A DNA stretch of 58,071 nt from a virus, in the IMG/VR virus record IMGVR_UViG_3300040946_000134, positions 1 through 58,071 of that record. One strand, written 5' to 3'. Each line of letters starts with the position of its first letter. Position 1 is the first letter of the stretch. Of the stretch, positions 39,023 to 46,471 are shown piece by piece. The notes below the pieces were generated by a model. It worked only from the letters and a program-made list of their open reading frames with translations. It made no database searches and was not told the DNA's origin. Both the position numbers and the translations under genes were made by a program.

Positions 39023-39475
39023 TTATCGTTTTGGCTTAATCCCGAAGATGTTCTTTCCGTCTAGATGGTCCGTTTCGTGTTGGAAGATCCGGGCATTCAG
39101 GCCGCGCATTTCCCGCTCGATTTGATTTCCGTTCACGTCCGTGTACCGGACCGTGATGCGCTCCGCCCGCTCCACGCTCCTGGTTCTTCCGGGGAAGCTG
39201 AGGCAGCCCTCTATCCCGTCCTTGTATTTGTCTGCTTGGATTATGGAGGGGTTGATGACCACGGTTAGGTGCTCTGGGCGCAGTCCATAGATGAAGAAGC
39301 GTAGAGGTATTCCTACTTGGGGGGCAGCTAGACCTATCCCGCGGGCGTGGTTGGGGGCGCGCATTAGGGCCTTCATGGGTTCGATGTCTGGCAAGATGCC
39401 GTCGATTTCCTTCACGGCTGCGCATACCTCCCAGAGAAGGTACCAGTCTGGATCTGTTGGGGCGAGGATCTTCAT
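39023..39475 (-). CDS. def: Peptide deformylase
   Basis: 150 aa with all three deformylase motifs: GIGLAAPQVG (residues 46-55), EGCLSFPG (89-96) and QHETDHLDG (132-140). Metal ligands would be Cys91, His133 and His137, with Glu134 catalytic. The enzyme removes the N-formyl group from new proteins. Phage deformylases are known mainly from marine phages. It is shorter than most bacterial enzymes but complete. Confidence 0.9.
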   Translation of the reverse strand: MKILAPTDPDWYLLWEVCAAVKEIDGILPDIEPMKALMRAPNHARGIGLAAPQVGIPLRFFIYGLRPEHLTVVINPSIIQADKYKDGIEGCLSFPGRTRSVERAERITVRYTDVNGNQIEREMRGLNARIFQHETDHLDGKNIFGIKPKR

Positions 39476-39538
39476 CCTTATCGTTTAACACTTCCGGCTA
39501 CCAGCCTGCGGGTGCGGCGGCGATGGTGAGGAGGGGTG

Positions 39539-40051
39539 TCATACAACCTCCCTTAATGTTCGGGCGGTTAGGTCGAACGCCTTTGGGTTTGTGGCGATCA
39601 GTTCTCCGTAAAGGTCAATGACCTCGGGCGCGAACCGGGCACCTATGGCGCGCAATCCGGCCACGTCGGAATGAGTGCAAAACAGCGCCACATCGCCGCG
39701 AATGTCCCCATAAAACTCGTCGGCAGCGCCAAACAAAAAAGAGACGTTCTTCGGCTTCTTTTCCAGCAAGACATTGGCGAATACCCAGGACCACATTGGG
39801 TTTGCCTCGATGCAGTAAACCCTCTTGGCAATCAGCCCAAGGTGCATCGCCAAGAGTCCGATACCGCCGCCTATCTCGACGACGGTTTTCCCGGCAACGC
39901 GCTCAGCAAGGTATTCAGCGACCAAGTTGGCGCGTTCATCGTCATAAACGGTAAGCACCGCAGCAGAGTCAATGCCGTGCCGCTGTGAATAAGCCTCTAC
40001 TTGTGGCGCACCGTCCATTGCTTCATACACTTTGTTGAGAATTGCGTTCAT
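39539..40051 (-). CDS. SAM-dependent methyltransferase
   Basis: 170 aa from ATG at 40051, ATGA overlap with the upstream gene. Motif I is KTVVEIGGGIGLLAMHLG, followed by KRVYCIEANPMWSW and NVSFLFGAADEFYG. The fold is class I methyltransferase, but the substrate is not visible. The N-terminal QVEAYSQRHGIDSAAVLTVY could bind the substrate. 63 bases follow without a clear gene before the deformylase. Confidence 0.65.
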   Translation of the reverse strand: MNAILNKVYEAMDGAPQVEAYSQRHGIDSAAVLTVYDDERANLVAEYLAERVAGKTVVEIGGGIGLLAMHLGLIAKRVYCIEANPMWSWVFANVLLEKKPKNVSFLFGAADEFYGDIRGDVALFCTHSDVAGLRAIGARFAPEVIDLYGELIATNPKAFDLTARTLREVV

Positions 40052-40341
40052 GGCTTGCCCCTCCCGGCGAGTCCGAGGCTGCGCAGGACGGCGCGGCCAA
40101 TTGAAGTTTTCGTTTGCGGCGTAAGTTCTACTCCAATGCAACGCGGGTGCGCACAAAGGGCGTTGATGACCTGCTCCACCATCCGTTCCACAGATTCGCG
40201 GTCGGTCGGCAGCACGGCTTCCCTTGCCACTCGCCAAACATGGCCCTGACTCAGAACCTCTCCCCGCGAGCGCCCCACGGCGACAATGCAATCCTTGTCG
40301 TCGTGGCCGATCCAGAGTCGTCTCGCCTTAATCGCCTTCAC
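40048..40341 (-). CDS. Hypothetical protein
   Basis: 97 aa: MKAIKARRLWIGHDDKDCIV, then SQGHVWRVAREAVLPTDRES, VINALCAHPRCIGVELTPQT. Basic, with two Cys near the middle. No family recognised. Four-base overlaps on both sides. Confidence 0.45.
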   Translation of the reverse strand: MKAIKARRLWIGHDDKDCIVAVGRSRGEVLSQGHVWRVAREAVLPTDRESVERMVEQVINALCAHPRCIGVELTPQTKTSIGRAVLRSLGLAGRGKP

Positions 40342-40955
40342 GTTGCCCTTTCTCCCGGCTCGACGGCGTGGGACTTTCCCGCCGCTCCGAGGAGGGCGAG
40401 TAGCACTTCCTCTATCTTTGCGAATTGTTCCAGCGATTCAGGACTAAGCTTGTCGCCCCAAACCATCGTCCACGACTTCGCCAATAGCAGCAGGTCGGTC
40501 ACCTTCTCCAGCACGCCGCGGTCGATCACGGCGAGGTTGGAATAGGATGCGGAGGTGATCACGTTGGGCGGTTTGGCCCACGGCTTACCCTCGGCTGTTT
40601 CGAGAGCAATAAATTCATCCGTGGTCTTGCGAATGTCCACGTGATCCTTTTCGCCCCCCAATTCTTCCTGTGCCGTTTGTCGCCGTTGCAAGAAATCCCA
40701 ACGGTTTTTGTCCTCCCTCAGCGCCACCACCTCCGCCTTCCCCGCGTCCCGCTCGCCCTGCGCCTTTTCTAGTTCGGCGCGGAGGGTGGCGGTGTGCTTG
40801 TCGAGCACTTCGTTGATTATCTTCATGCGCTCGTCGATGTCCTTAGACACCATCGTCATAATGCGACCCTTAAAGAGCCGTTGAAAAATAGCCGTGGCGG
40901 GATCGCTGTAGGGTTCAGCCGCATCCCTCGCGGCGGGTGGGGTTTCGTTGCTCAT
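40338..40955 (-). CDS. Coiled-coil protein of unknown function
   Basis: 205 aa. Residues 35-85 form a coiled coil (MKIINEVLDKHTATLRAELE, then KAQGERDAGKAEVVALREDK) followed by RWDFLQRRQTAQEELGGEKD. The C-terminal part LTDLL-like helices end at ALLGAAGKSHAVEPG. The RWDFLQ segment resembles the RLDWLEAHR segment of the gene at 41128, suggesting distant relation. Function unknown. Confidence 0.5.
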   Translation of the reverse strand: MSNETPPAARDAAEPYSDPATAIFQRLFKGRIMTMVSKDIDERMKIINEVLDKHTATLRAELEKAQGERDAGKAEVVALREDKNRWDFLQRRQTAQEELGGEKDHVDIRKTTDEFIALETAEGKPWAKPPNVITSASYSNLAVIDRGVLEKVTDLLLLAKSWTMVWGDKLSPESLEQFAKIEEVLLALLGAAGKSHAVEPGERAT

Positions 40956-41131
40956 GGTTGAAATGCCTCCTCGGAAAAAGGATGTGGTGCGCTGTCCATC
41001 TCCTCAGAAATGGCATCGGACGCTTCGCCTCGGGTCATGTCGGCATCGTATGGGATGTGTAATTCGTCCATCAATGACTCCTGCCTGTCAGTATGCGGAA
41101 GTGACCGCCAACGGTCATTCTTTGGTTTCAT
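40952..41131 (-). CDS. 59-aa hypothetical protein
   Basis: Short acidic protein, MKPKNDRWRSLPHTDRQESL, MDELHIPYDADMTRGEASDA and a final SEEAFQP. Both ends are ATGA overlaps with neighbours, strong support for a real gene. Function unknown. Confidence 0.55.
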   Translation of the reverse strand: MKPKNDRWRSLPHTDRQESLMDELHIPYDADMTRGEASDAISEEMDSAPHPFSEEAFQP

Positions 41132-41502
41132 ATCTTGCTCCCTTTCTCGCCGCGTTGGGCGGCGTCTTTTAGCTGGTGGTCAAGAAGCTGCCGATAGTTG
41201 TCACAAAATCTTTCATCTCTTTGGTTGTGACGGTCATGCCAGTATTTTTCATCAAAGAGTTCAACGATGCACCCATTTGTCCAATGGCGTAGGCTGACAT
41301 GCCTGTGAGCCTCCAGCCAATCCAACCTCTCGCTGTCCTTCCGCGCCTCCGCAAGCTGCGCGGTGAGGGAGGTGATGTGCTGGCGAAGATCGGCGGTATC
41401 CTTGCCGTTAAGGACGCGTTCCTCGCGCATCAGCGTGTCAATCTCCTCAAGTCTTGCCGCCGCTAGCGGCTGTGGGTCGGGGGTCATGGGTTCTTGTTTC
41501 AC
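41128..41502 (-). CDS. Hypothetical protein with LDWLE motif
   Basis: 124 aa. N-terminal coiled coil (ARLEEIDTLMREERVLNGKD, ITSLTAQLAEARKDSERLDW) followed by a compact domain LEAHRHVSLRHWTNGCIVEL. Short RLDWLE-containing proteins are common in phages and unassigned. Four-base overlaps on both sides. Confidence 0.5.
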   Translation of the reverse strand: MKQEPMTPDPQPLAAARLEEIDTLMREERVLNGKDTADLRQHITSLTAQLAEARKDSERLDWLEAHRHVSLRHWTNGCIVELFDEKYWHDRHNQRDERFCDNYRQLLDHQLKDAAQRGEKGSKI

Positions 41503-42092
41503 GGTAAGGCTTGTTTCTTGGAATCCCTTTCTTGTTCCCGCTTTTTGGCGTCCGCTATTATCTTCGCTAGTTTTTCGTCCGCCTCTCGGTCTTCCCGTTT
41601 CATATCTTCAGCGGTAACTGCGGCGGTCATTTGGGTGCGAACCATTTGTTCTACTCCGACGGCCTCCTCCTGGGGTGAATATGAGAATCTTGTGACCATC
41701 GATCCATAAGGCCCCTCCGGGTCATGGAGCCAACGCTGTTCGCATTCGATCCGTAGGGCGTCTATCTCCTCGACGGTATAAGCTCTCTGGTGTGCCTGAA
41801 CCGCGGCTTTCAGCGCATCCGGGAAGGCGATCTGCACCATCTTCCAGAAAGCGACTCCTGCTTCATCGGGCTTCGCTCCGTCCTGGTACGTCACCGATCC
41901 GTCCTTCAAGGAAATCTGGACTGAGCCCCTTCCGCAGGCGAAGACCAGGTTAAGGTCCTGTGTTAAGGATGAGGAAATTATGCCCGTTCCATCCGTAGTT
42001 ATCTGTAGGTCTGTTGGGCCCGCGGGCGTCTTGCCAGTCTGGGCCGCAAGAGCGATAGCGGTTAGTGGAAAGAGAAGGGATATGATTTTCAT
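41499..42092 (-). CDS. Exported protein of unknown function
   Basis: 197 aa with N-terminal signal peptide MKIISLLFPLTAIALAAQ. Mature part: LQITTDGTGIISSSLTQDLN, FACGRGSVQISLKDGSVTYQ, then a helical charged C-terminus (DMKREDREADEKLAKIIADA). Probably periplasmic or in the envelope. Coupled with the membrane-anchored gene upstream by a four-base overlap, so the two may act together. Confidence 0.55.
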   Translation of the reverse strand: MKIISLLFPLTAIALAAQTGKTPAGPTDLQITTDGTGIISSSLTQDLNLVFACGRGSVQISLKDGSVTYQDGAKPDEAGVAFWKMVQIAFPDALKAAVQAHQRAYTVEEIDALRIECEQRWLHDPEGPYGSMVTRFSYSPQEEAVGVEQMVRTQMTAAVTAEDMKREDREADEKLAKIIADAKKREQERDSKKQALP

Positions 42093-42736
42093 TTGCGCGA
42101 TAAGTTAGCTAGCTTGAACCCGATTCTGTGGCCTAACCTGGAGACGGCCAGGATAACGGCGATTGCTCCAGACAGAAGTTCGGCTGTCTCCGCGTCGTCC
42201 GGGATAGATACGACCGTGGGCATCGTCTTGCGGCAAATCTCCGGCGTGGATTGGGTCCAAGCATATGGTTCATCTATGCCCGGGCTGTAAAGGTATGAAC
42301 CGGCCGGGCCGTAGGAAATCCAGCCATGTTCCGCCCCATCGGCGCTTTCTGCCTGTGGCTGGTAGTTCATTCCGCCGGGTGGCTGGATTTCATGAGCCGC
42401 GGTCGCTCCTTCTTCCCGTTCCAGGAATCCCGTGGGGCCATCGTCCGTTGGCTGGTCGTCCTGCGCTCCCGCCTCTACCGAGAAGGGTTCCACCTGGAGA
42501 TCCGAAACTGTTATCTGGTCCCATCCGTCCGCTGCTACCTCCGGGGAGATGGAAGGCGTCCCCGTCGTCGTTCCGCTGGATCCATGAACCGCGGCGGGTT
42601 TCGCGGTCTGCTTCACGTGTGGCTTCTCCGGCGCGTGATAGGTTGGGTGGTATCGCAGGTGGTTGAAATAGAGCGAGCCGCCCAAGAGAAGAAGAATTAC
42701 CAGCAGGATGATGATGCGCCTTCCGTTCATGTTCAT
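42089..42736 (-). CDS. Membrane-anchored protein of unknown function
   Basis: 215 aa. Residues 8-24 (IIILLVILLLLGGSLYF) form a transmembrane anchor. The middle is Pro/Gly/Thr-rich and probably disordered. The C-terminal ETAELLSGAIAVILAVSRLG may be a second membrane segment. Envelope location likely. No family recognised. Confidence 0.55.
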   Translation of the reverse strand: MNMNGRRIIILLVILLLLGGSLYFNHLRYHPTYHAPEKPHVKQTAKPAAVHGSSGTTTGTPSISPEVAADGWDQITVSDLQVEPFSVEAGAQDDQPTDDGPTGFLEREEGATAAHEIQPPGGMNYQPQAESADGAEHGWISYGPAGSYLYSPGIDEPYAWTQSTPEICRKTMPTVVSIPDDAETAELLSGAIAVILAVSRLGHRIGFKLANLSRK

Positions 42737-42753
42737 GGGTGGAAATCTTCGGT

Positions 42754-43071
42754 CTATTTCGGAATAGGCTCCGCGCCCTTCCGCTCATCTGCAAGGCGCG
42801 TGCTGTGGGCGAAGGTGGGCCCGATGGCGGCCGTGCTTTTAAGCACCGTTTCTCGCAGGGTTTCCGGGGCAGACGCGAACACTTGAGCCGTTTCTTTGGT
42901 CCTCTTGCGGTCTGCGCCCCACATCACCAAGACGTTCGCCTCGCTCATTCCGTTCTCCTTGGCGTCGGTCTGGATTTGCTCCAGCAGTTCCGCGGGGAGC
43001 CTGAAGGCCCGGAAGATCCGCGCTTTCCCGGTCTTCGGCCTGCCTAGCTTCTTTTTTTCTGGTTCGCTCAT
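42754..43071 (-). CDS. CopG/ribbon-helix-helix-like DNA-binding protein
   Basis: 105 aa. The N-terminus LGRPKTGKARIFRAFRLPAE, then LLEQIQTDAKENGMSEANVL fits the beta-strand plus helix-turn-helix of CopG/Arc proteins. The C-terminal half is helical. It lies just downstream of an AT-rich gap with a TTGACA box, so it may be an autoregulating repressor (inference). Confidence 0.55.
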   Translation of the reverse strand: MSEPEKKKLGRPKTGKARIFRAFRLPAELLEQIQTDAKENGMSEANVLVMWGADRKRTKETAQVFASAPETLRETVLKSTAAIGPTFAHSTRLADERKGAEPIPK

Positions 43072-43133
43072 GGCCCCCAGCTAGAACATATCGTTTAATA
43101 CTGTCAAACGCAAATTAGAGAATATGTGTAACC
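43072..43133 (-). promoter_or_regulatory. AT-rich intergenic gap with TTGACA box
   Basis: 62 bases, distinctly AT-rich against GC-rich flanks. On the minus strand TTTGACAG (TTGACA at 43102-43107) and TATTAAACGATATG follow. Spacing to a good -10 is not standard, so the promoter call is weak. It would serve the CopG-like gene starting at 43071. Confidence 0.3.
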
Positions 43134-43526
43134 TTATTCAAACTCCTGCCGCCTTTTCGCCATCTCGCAAAGTTCCTGGTTGGTGTAGCCTCCGATCGCA
43201 ACCTCTCCGTGGGGCCCCACCGTGACCGGTGGCGACGTGACGTTGGGAAGTCGAATTTTAAAGTCCTCCGCGTGCTCCCCGTTGGCGTCCGTCACCACCC
43301 GGCCTATGGAAAGGATCTGGCCCTTCGGACGGTGTTCCCAGCGGTCCAGCATGACGGCCTCGATCCGCTTCTGGGCATCATCGTAGGCCTTCCGGCGTTT
43401 CGCCTCCTGAATCCTGGCCCGTCTCATGTACAACTTGTCGTGCCCGTAGAAGAACAGGAGCGCGAAGGAGGCTAGGACTATGCCGGCCACAGCCGCGGCC
43501 AGGATGAGTTGAACCCAGTGGCTCAT
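43134..43526 (-). CDS. Single-span membrane protein
   Basis: 130 aa. Residues 5-27 (VQLILAAAVAGIVLASFALL) are a membrane segment, followed by a very basic helix (KLYMRRARIQEAKRRKAYDD), then a small beta domain LSIGRVVTDANGEHAEDFKI. Cytoplasmic C-terminus likely. No family recognised. Confidence 0.5.
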   Translation of the reverse strand: MSHWVQLILAAAVAGIVLASFALLFFYGHDKLYMRRARIQEAKRRKAYDDAQKRIEAVMLDRWEHRPKGQILSIGRVVTDANGEHAEDFKIRLPNVTSPPVTVGPHGEVAIGGYTNQELCEMAKRRQEFE

Positions 43527-43575
43527 TATTTGGGCATTTTAGGCTGGTTTTGGTCTGAGTAAAGGACGTTTGGGG

Positions 43576-43887
43576 TCAGAACAGACCGAGTTGTTCCGCC
43601 GGAGGTTGTTTGCAGGCTGTTTTAGGCCCCTTGCTGGCTCGTTCACGCAAAGTGGAGGGCGGAGATACCCTTTCCGGCTCCCAGGCCTTGGATGGGCTGA
43701 AATCCGGCTTTTCGCTAGATCCGCTTGGGTCCGGACTGTTCGGGTCTGCTCTCCGTGCGTTCTGCCATCCCGTTCGGTATTTCCTGCCGTGCTCACTCTC
43801 CGTGTCGTTGTACAGGCGGTCGTCCCTCTTTCCGGCCGAGTAGTCTGCCGCGCCCTTGGCCGCGTAGTCGTACTGGATCTCGTTCAC
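43576..43887 (-). CDS. Hypothetical protein, disordered C-terminus
   Basis: 103 aa from GTG at 43887, in a GTGA overlap with the upstream gene. MNEIQYDYAAKGAADYSAGK, then HGRKYRTGWQNAR is followed by a Pro/Ser-rich tail ending EQLGLF, which looks like a beta-clamp-binding peptide (QLxLF). That would suggest contact with the host or phage sliding clamp. This is inference from a short motif. Confidence 0.5.
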   Translation of the reverse strand: MNEIQYDYAAKGAADYSAGKRDDRLYNDTESEHGRKYRTGWQNARRADPNSPDPSGSSEKPDFSPSKAWEPERVSPPSTLRERASKGPKTACKQPPAEQLGLF

Positions 43888-44099
43888 GTTTCTATGGGGA
43901 TGTCCAGTTCCCAATATGAGCGGTGCCAAAGGTTGACGGTTTTGCAACCCTGACATCTTACCGGGATCATCCAGAACCTTTGGGCTTTACGAGCCATAAA
44001 GCCTATCTGTGGGCCTCGCGGGAAGTTAAGCCTGTTAATGGTTGTTCCCCGCAGGCGCGTCCCGACCGGGATTTCATCTGGAAGCTCAGTGGTTCTCAT
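43884..44099 (-). CDS. Hypothetical small protein with Cys pair
   Basis: 71 aa: IPVGTRLRGTTINRLNFPRG, MARKAQRFWMIPVRCQGCKT, then WHRSYWELDIPIE. CQGC may be half of a metal site. Four-base overlap with the upstream gene. No family recognised. Confidence 0.45.
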   Translation of the reverse strand: MRTTELPDEIPVGTRLRGTTINRLNFPRGPQIGFMARKAQRFWMIPVRCQGCKTVNLWHRSYWELDIPIET

Positions 44100-44554
44100 G
44101 CTACCACCTCCGTCTCACATGGATGCCATACCTTGCGCTCTCGGTCTGACCATTCTTCATTGTTCAGCTTTGCCCATGGCACTAGCGGGTAATTCCCGAT
44201 GCTCATTCCTGCTGGCATTAAGCCTGTGATGCGAAACGTGTCAGGATAACCCCTTATCCGTAACCATTCCGCCTCCACTGGCACGTCCTCGGGCTTCTCC
44301 CATGGACGGGTTTCTTTAGGACGACAGGTGGGGGCGATCCGGTAAATATATTTCTCCCAATTGAGCCCCCCGTGACAAATCTGCTCCCACTTATAGCTGT
44401 TCGGGAAGCCCGTGCGTTCAGCCCGCTCGATTTGTGCTACGCCCGTGTAGCTGCCAAGGATTTCTATGGCTGCTGCGTATTCCCATGTGGCTTGATAGGA
44501 AAATACATTCACGTGGAGCAGTGCGTGCTTGTTAAGAATTTCTGAAATCGTCAT
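44096..44554 (-). CDS. Hypothetical protein
   Basis: 152 aa from ATG at 44554; open frame upstream is a shadow of the muramidase-like gene. Sequence: MTISEILNKHALLHVNVFSY, GFPNSYKWEQICHGGLNWEK, IRGYPDTFRITGLMPAGMSI. It contains mixed strands and helices and several Trp. No family recognised. Confidence 0.5.
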   Translation of the reverse strand: MTISEILNKHALLHVNVFSYQATWEYAAAIEILGSYTGVAQIERAERTGFPNSYKWEQICHGGLNWEKYIYRIAPTCRPKETRPWEKPEDVPVEAEWLRIRGYPDTFRITGLMPAGMSIGNYPLVPWAKLNNEEWSDRERKVWHPCETEVVA

Positions 44555-44559
44555 TTGAA

Positions 44560-44967
44560 TTATGGGTTCAAGTCGTACAGGTTTCTGACCCTCTGGCTGC
44601 TGTCTGGAATCTTCCCCTGCCGAATGAGCCTGGAGCCTTGGGAGAAGCCGAACCTCCAGCAGGTGGCCGTGTTCTCTGGGGTTATGGGAAGGTTCCGCTC
44701 CGTCAGCTTCAGGATCAGCCACGCGACGTGCTCTCGGGCCACCTTCTCCGCGTAGGAGCGGAACTGCGGCTCCGCTGACAGCTCGAATGGAACCCCGCGG
44801 GCGTGCTGGTTCCAGGTTGCGCGCTTGAACTGCCAGATGGTCCGCTCCCCCTTCGCCCCGATCTTCTTCCAGTCATTCTCCGATTCCACCTGGGCAATGG
44901 CGTCCAAGAACTTGGGGACCCAGAGCGGGGTGACTCGGAAGACTATCGCTGGAGGGGTTGGGATCAT
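44560..44967 (-). CDS. Muramidase / transglycosylase-like protein
   Basis: 135 aa. LDAIAQVESENDWKKIGAKG then ERTIWQFKRATWNQHARGVP resembles the N-terminal catalytic region of small SLT-type lysozyme-like proteins, with a likely catalytic Glu in VESE. Later AREHVAWLILKLTE and PENTATCWRFGFSQG match the expected second half. It could be the endolysin or a host-wall hydrolase. The 34-aa membrane protein just upstream would then be a holin-like or spanin-like partner (inference). Confidence 0.55.
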   Translation of the reverse strand: MIPTPPAIVFRVTPLWVPKFLDAIAQVESENDWKKIGAKGERTIWQFKRATWNQHARGVPFELSAEPQFRSYAEKVAREHVAWLILKLTERNLPITPENTATCWRFGFSQGSRLIRQGKIPDSSQRVRNLYDLNP

Positions 44968-45068
44968 TTGTGGAAGCAGCCGGAGATGAAGCTGATCAGG
45001 ATCAGGATGAGAACCCAGTCCAGCTTGTTGTCCAGGTCGCGCAGCTTCCTTTTAATATCATCGTCCAT
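44964..45068 (-). CDS. 34-aa single-span membrane protein
   Basis: Short gene, MDDDIKRKLRDLDNKLDWVL then ILILISFISGCFHK. A charged amphipathic helix runs into a hydrophobic C-terminal segment with one Cys. ATGA overlap with the muramidase-like gene and an 11-base overlap upstream support translation. Such pairs sometimes act in lysis, but this is not shown. Confidence 0.5.
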   Translation of the reverse strand: MDDDIKRKLRDLDNKLDWVLILILISFISGCFHK

Positions 45069-45375
45069 AGGTGTAGGGCCCACGCGGGCCGCGTTTCTTG
45101 TCTCCCCGGTCCTTCCGGGTCAGCTTGTAGACAGTGGCGCAGCTCCATCCAGTGGTCTCCGCGATCTGCTGAACGGTCTGCCCGGCGTGGAATAGATTCA
45201 ACACCCGGCTTTTTTGCAGGGGCGTTATGGCCGGGTGTCCGCATTCGTCCCTCTGAAGGCCCCCTCCTCCGACTTTCATGAGCCTGAGGCATCCTCTTTC
45301 GATCATTTCGAGGAAGCCGCCGATCTCGTTCCCGTTTCGGCAGGTGGACCGGCAGGAGACGTATTGCCCGCTCAT
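45058..45375 (-). CDS. Helix-turn-helix DNA-binding protein
   Basis: 105 aa from ATG at 45375, ATGA overlap with the upstream gene. The C-terminal half ITPLQKSRVLNLFHAGQTVQ, then QIAETTGWSCATVYKLTRK is a resolvase-type helix-turn-helix. The N-terminal CRSTCRNGNEIGGFLEMIER and CLRL hold several Cys that may bind zinc. Probable transcription regulator. Confidence 0.6.
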   Translation of the reverse strand: MSGQYVSCRSTCRNGNEIGGFLEMIERGCLRLMKVGGGGLQRDECGHPAITPLQKSRVLNLFHAGQTVQQIAETTGWSCATVYKLTRKDRGDKKRGPRGPYTYGR

Positions 45376-45989
45376 TTCAAGCCCTCCTCGTTCCAAAGGG
45401 GGATTCCGGCGTTGCAAGCGAAGTCCGCTATCGCGTCAAGCTCCGTATCTCCAGATCCGATCTCCCTTTCATTATAGCAGGCTGAGTCCGGGTTGTCCTT
45501 CTTGATGCGGCACACCCAAGCCGGTATCGCTTCCCCGGTTTCCGGAGATTCCACCCCGGGTCCACCTCCACGCACCTTCTCGGTTTCGACGTTGTGGCGC
45601 TTCATCCACTCCAAGCGCGGGGAATTGACGCTGACGCTCTCGACTGGGAAAAGTTCATCCATTGGAGCGAAGTCTCCTTTTGCGTGTTTCTCTACGTCCG
45701 TCACGTCCAGCGTGAATGGGGAGTCCTGCCGCGCAGTCCTCAGTCTGGCCAGGACCACTTGGCATGAATAGATGGAGCTATTGTGGTCCGCGAACCCGAA
45801 GGCCCTTGAAAGCTCCGGGTGGCTGGCTCCGCTCATCTTCCGGGAGACGTAGATAGCCACGTGCCGGGCCCACGCGATTCTCGGATACCGGCGCTTGCCC
45901 TCCAGCTCCGCCATGGTCACCCGCATGACGGCGCAGGCCGCTTCTTTCGCCGCCCTTATGATGGCTGCCTTTGTGTGTGTTTTCTTCAT
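45372..45989 (-). CDS. DnaA domain IV-like DNA-binding protein
   Basis: 205 aa. Residues about 15-85 match the C-terminal DNA-binding domain of DnaA: RRYPRIAWARHVAIYVSRKM, then SHPELSRAFGFADHNSSIYS, the pattern that reads DnaA boxes. There is no AAA+ domain, so it could bind DnaA-type boxes and modulate phage or host replication. The C-terminal 100 residues are unassigned. Four-base overlap downstream. Confidence 0.65.
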   Translation of the reverse strand: MKKTHTKAAIIRAAKEAACAVMRVTMAELEGKRRYPRIAWARHVAIYVSRKMSGASHPELSRAFGFADHNSSIYSCQVVLARLRTARQDSPFTLDVTDVEKHAKGDFAPMDELFPVESVSVNSPRLEWMKRHNVETEKVRGGGPGVESPETGEAIPAWVCRIKKDNPDSACYNEREIGSGDTELDAIADFACNAGIPLWNEEGLK

Positions 45990-46069
45990 AGTCCTTCCCT
46001 TTCCTTGAACGCCAGAGCCCGTCCCACAGCCTCCCTCGCCGCAGCCCTGTTCTCCGGCTTGTTGTAGAA

Positions 46070-46471
46070 TCAGTTCACCCCGGACGGGTGGGAGAGTATC
46101 ACGTATGTGGCCGCGCTTAGGCTACCGATTCTGAAAGGGACCCATTTCAGTCCGAAGCACCTCGTCACGTTGCGGCCCAGCAGGACGACGAGGTCGCCCG
46201 GCCTCACCCGCGCTCGCAGGCTCTTGGCCTGTTCCATTCCTTCCTGTATGTCGAAGGCGTCGCCCTTCCCCGCCTTCCCGGGAAACCGGGCGTTCATGTT
46301 CTCCCGGCGGCACATCAGGAACCGTTCGAATCTGATTCCAAGGATTTTGCAGAGCCTCCGGCCGGCGACTCCGGACAGAGGACCGAGATCCAGCGGGGGC
46401 GGAGCGCCTGGGATCTCCGTCTGTTCCGAACGCTTCGGGTGGCCCGGGGCTTGTCCGACGAATATGATCAT
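46070..46471 (-). CDS. UDG-superfamily-like protein, cut by in-frame TGA
   Basis: 133 aa from ATG at 46471 (ATGA overlap upstream). Motif MIIFVGQAPG at the start and ILSHPSGVN at the end match the two active-site motifs of uracil-DNA-glycosylase-like proteins; in between GRRLCKILGI, NARFPGKAGKGDAFD, GDLVVLLGRNVTRCFG. Right after the HPSGVN a TGA occurs, but the frame continues with FYNKPENRAAAREAVGRALA to a TGA at 45986 that forms an ATGA overlap with the next gene. Family members have Arg and an FxN-P segment here, so TGA looks like a CGA-to-TGA change. Confidence 0.65.
   Translation of the reverse strand: MIIFVGQAPGHPKRSEQTEIPGAPPPLDLGPLSGVAGRRLCKILGIRFERFLMCRRENMNARFPGKAGKGDAFDIQEGMEQAKSLRARVRPGDLVVLLGRNVTRCFGLKWVPFRIGSLSAATYVILSHPSGVN

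Noticed and set aside
39498-39542. 14-residue ORF after the methyltransferase gene
   Set aside because: It shares an ATGA overlap, but is too short to support without other evidence.
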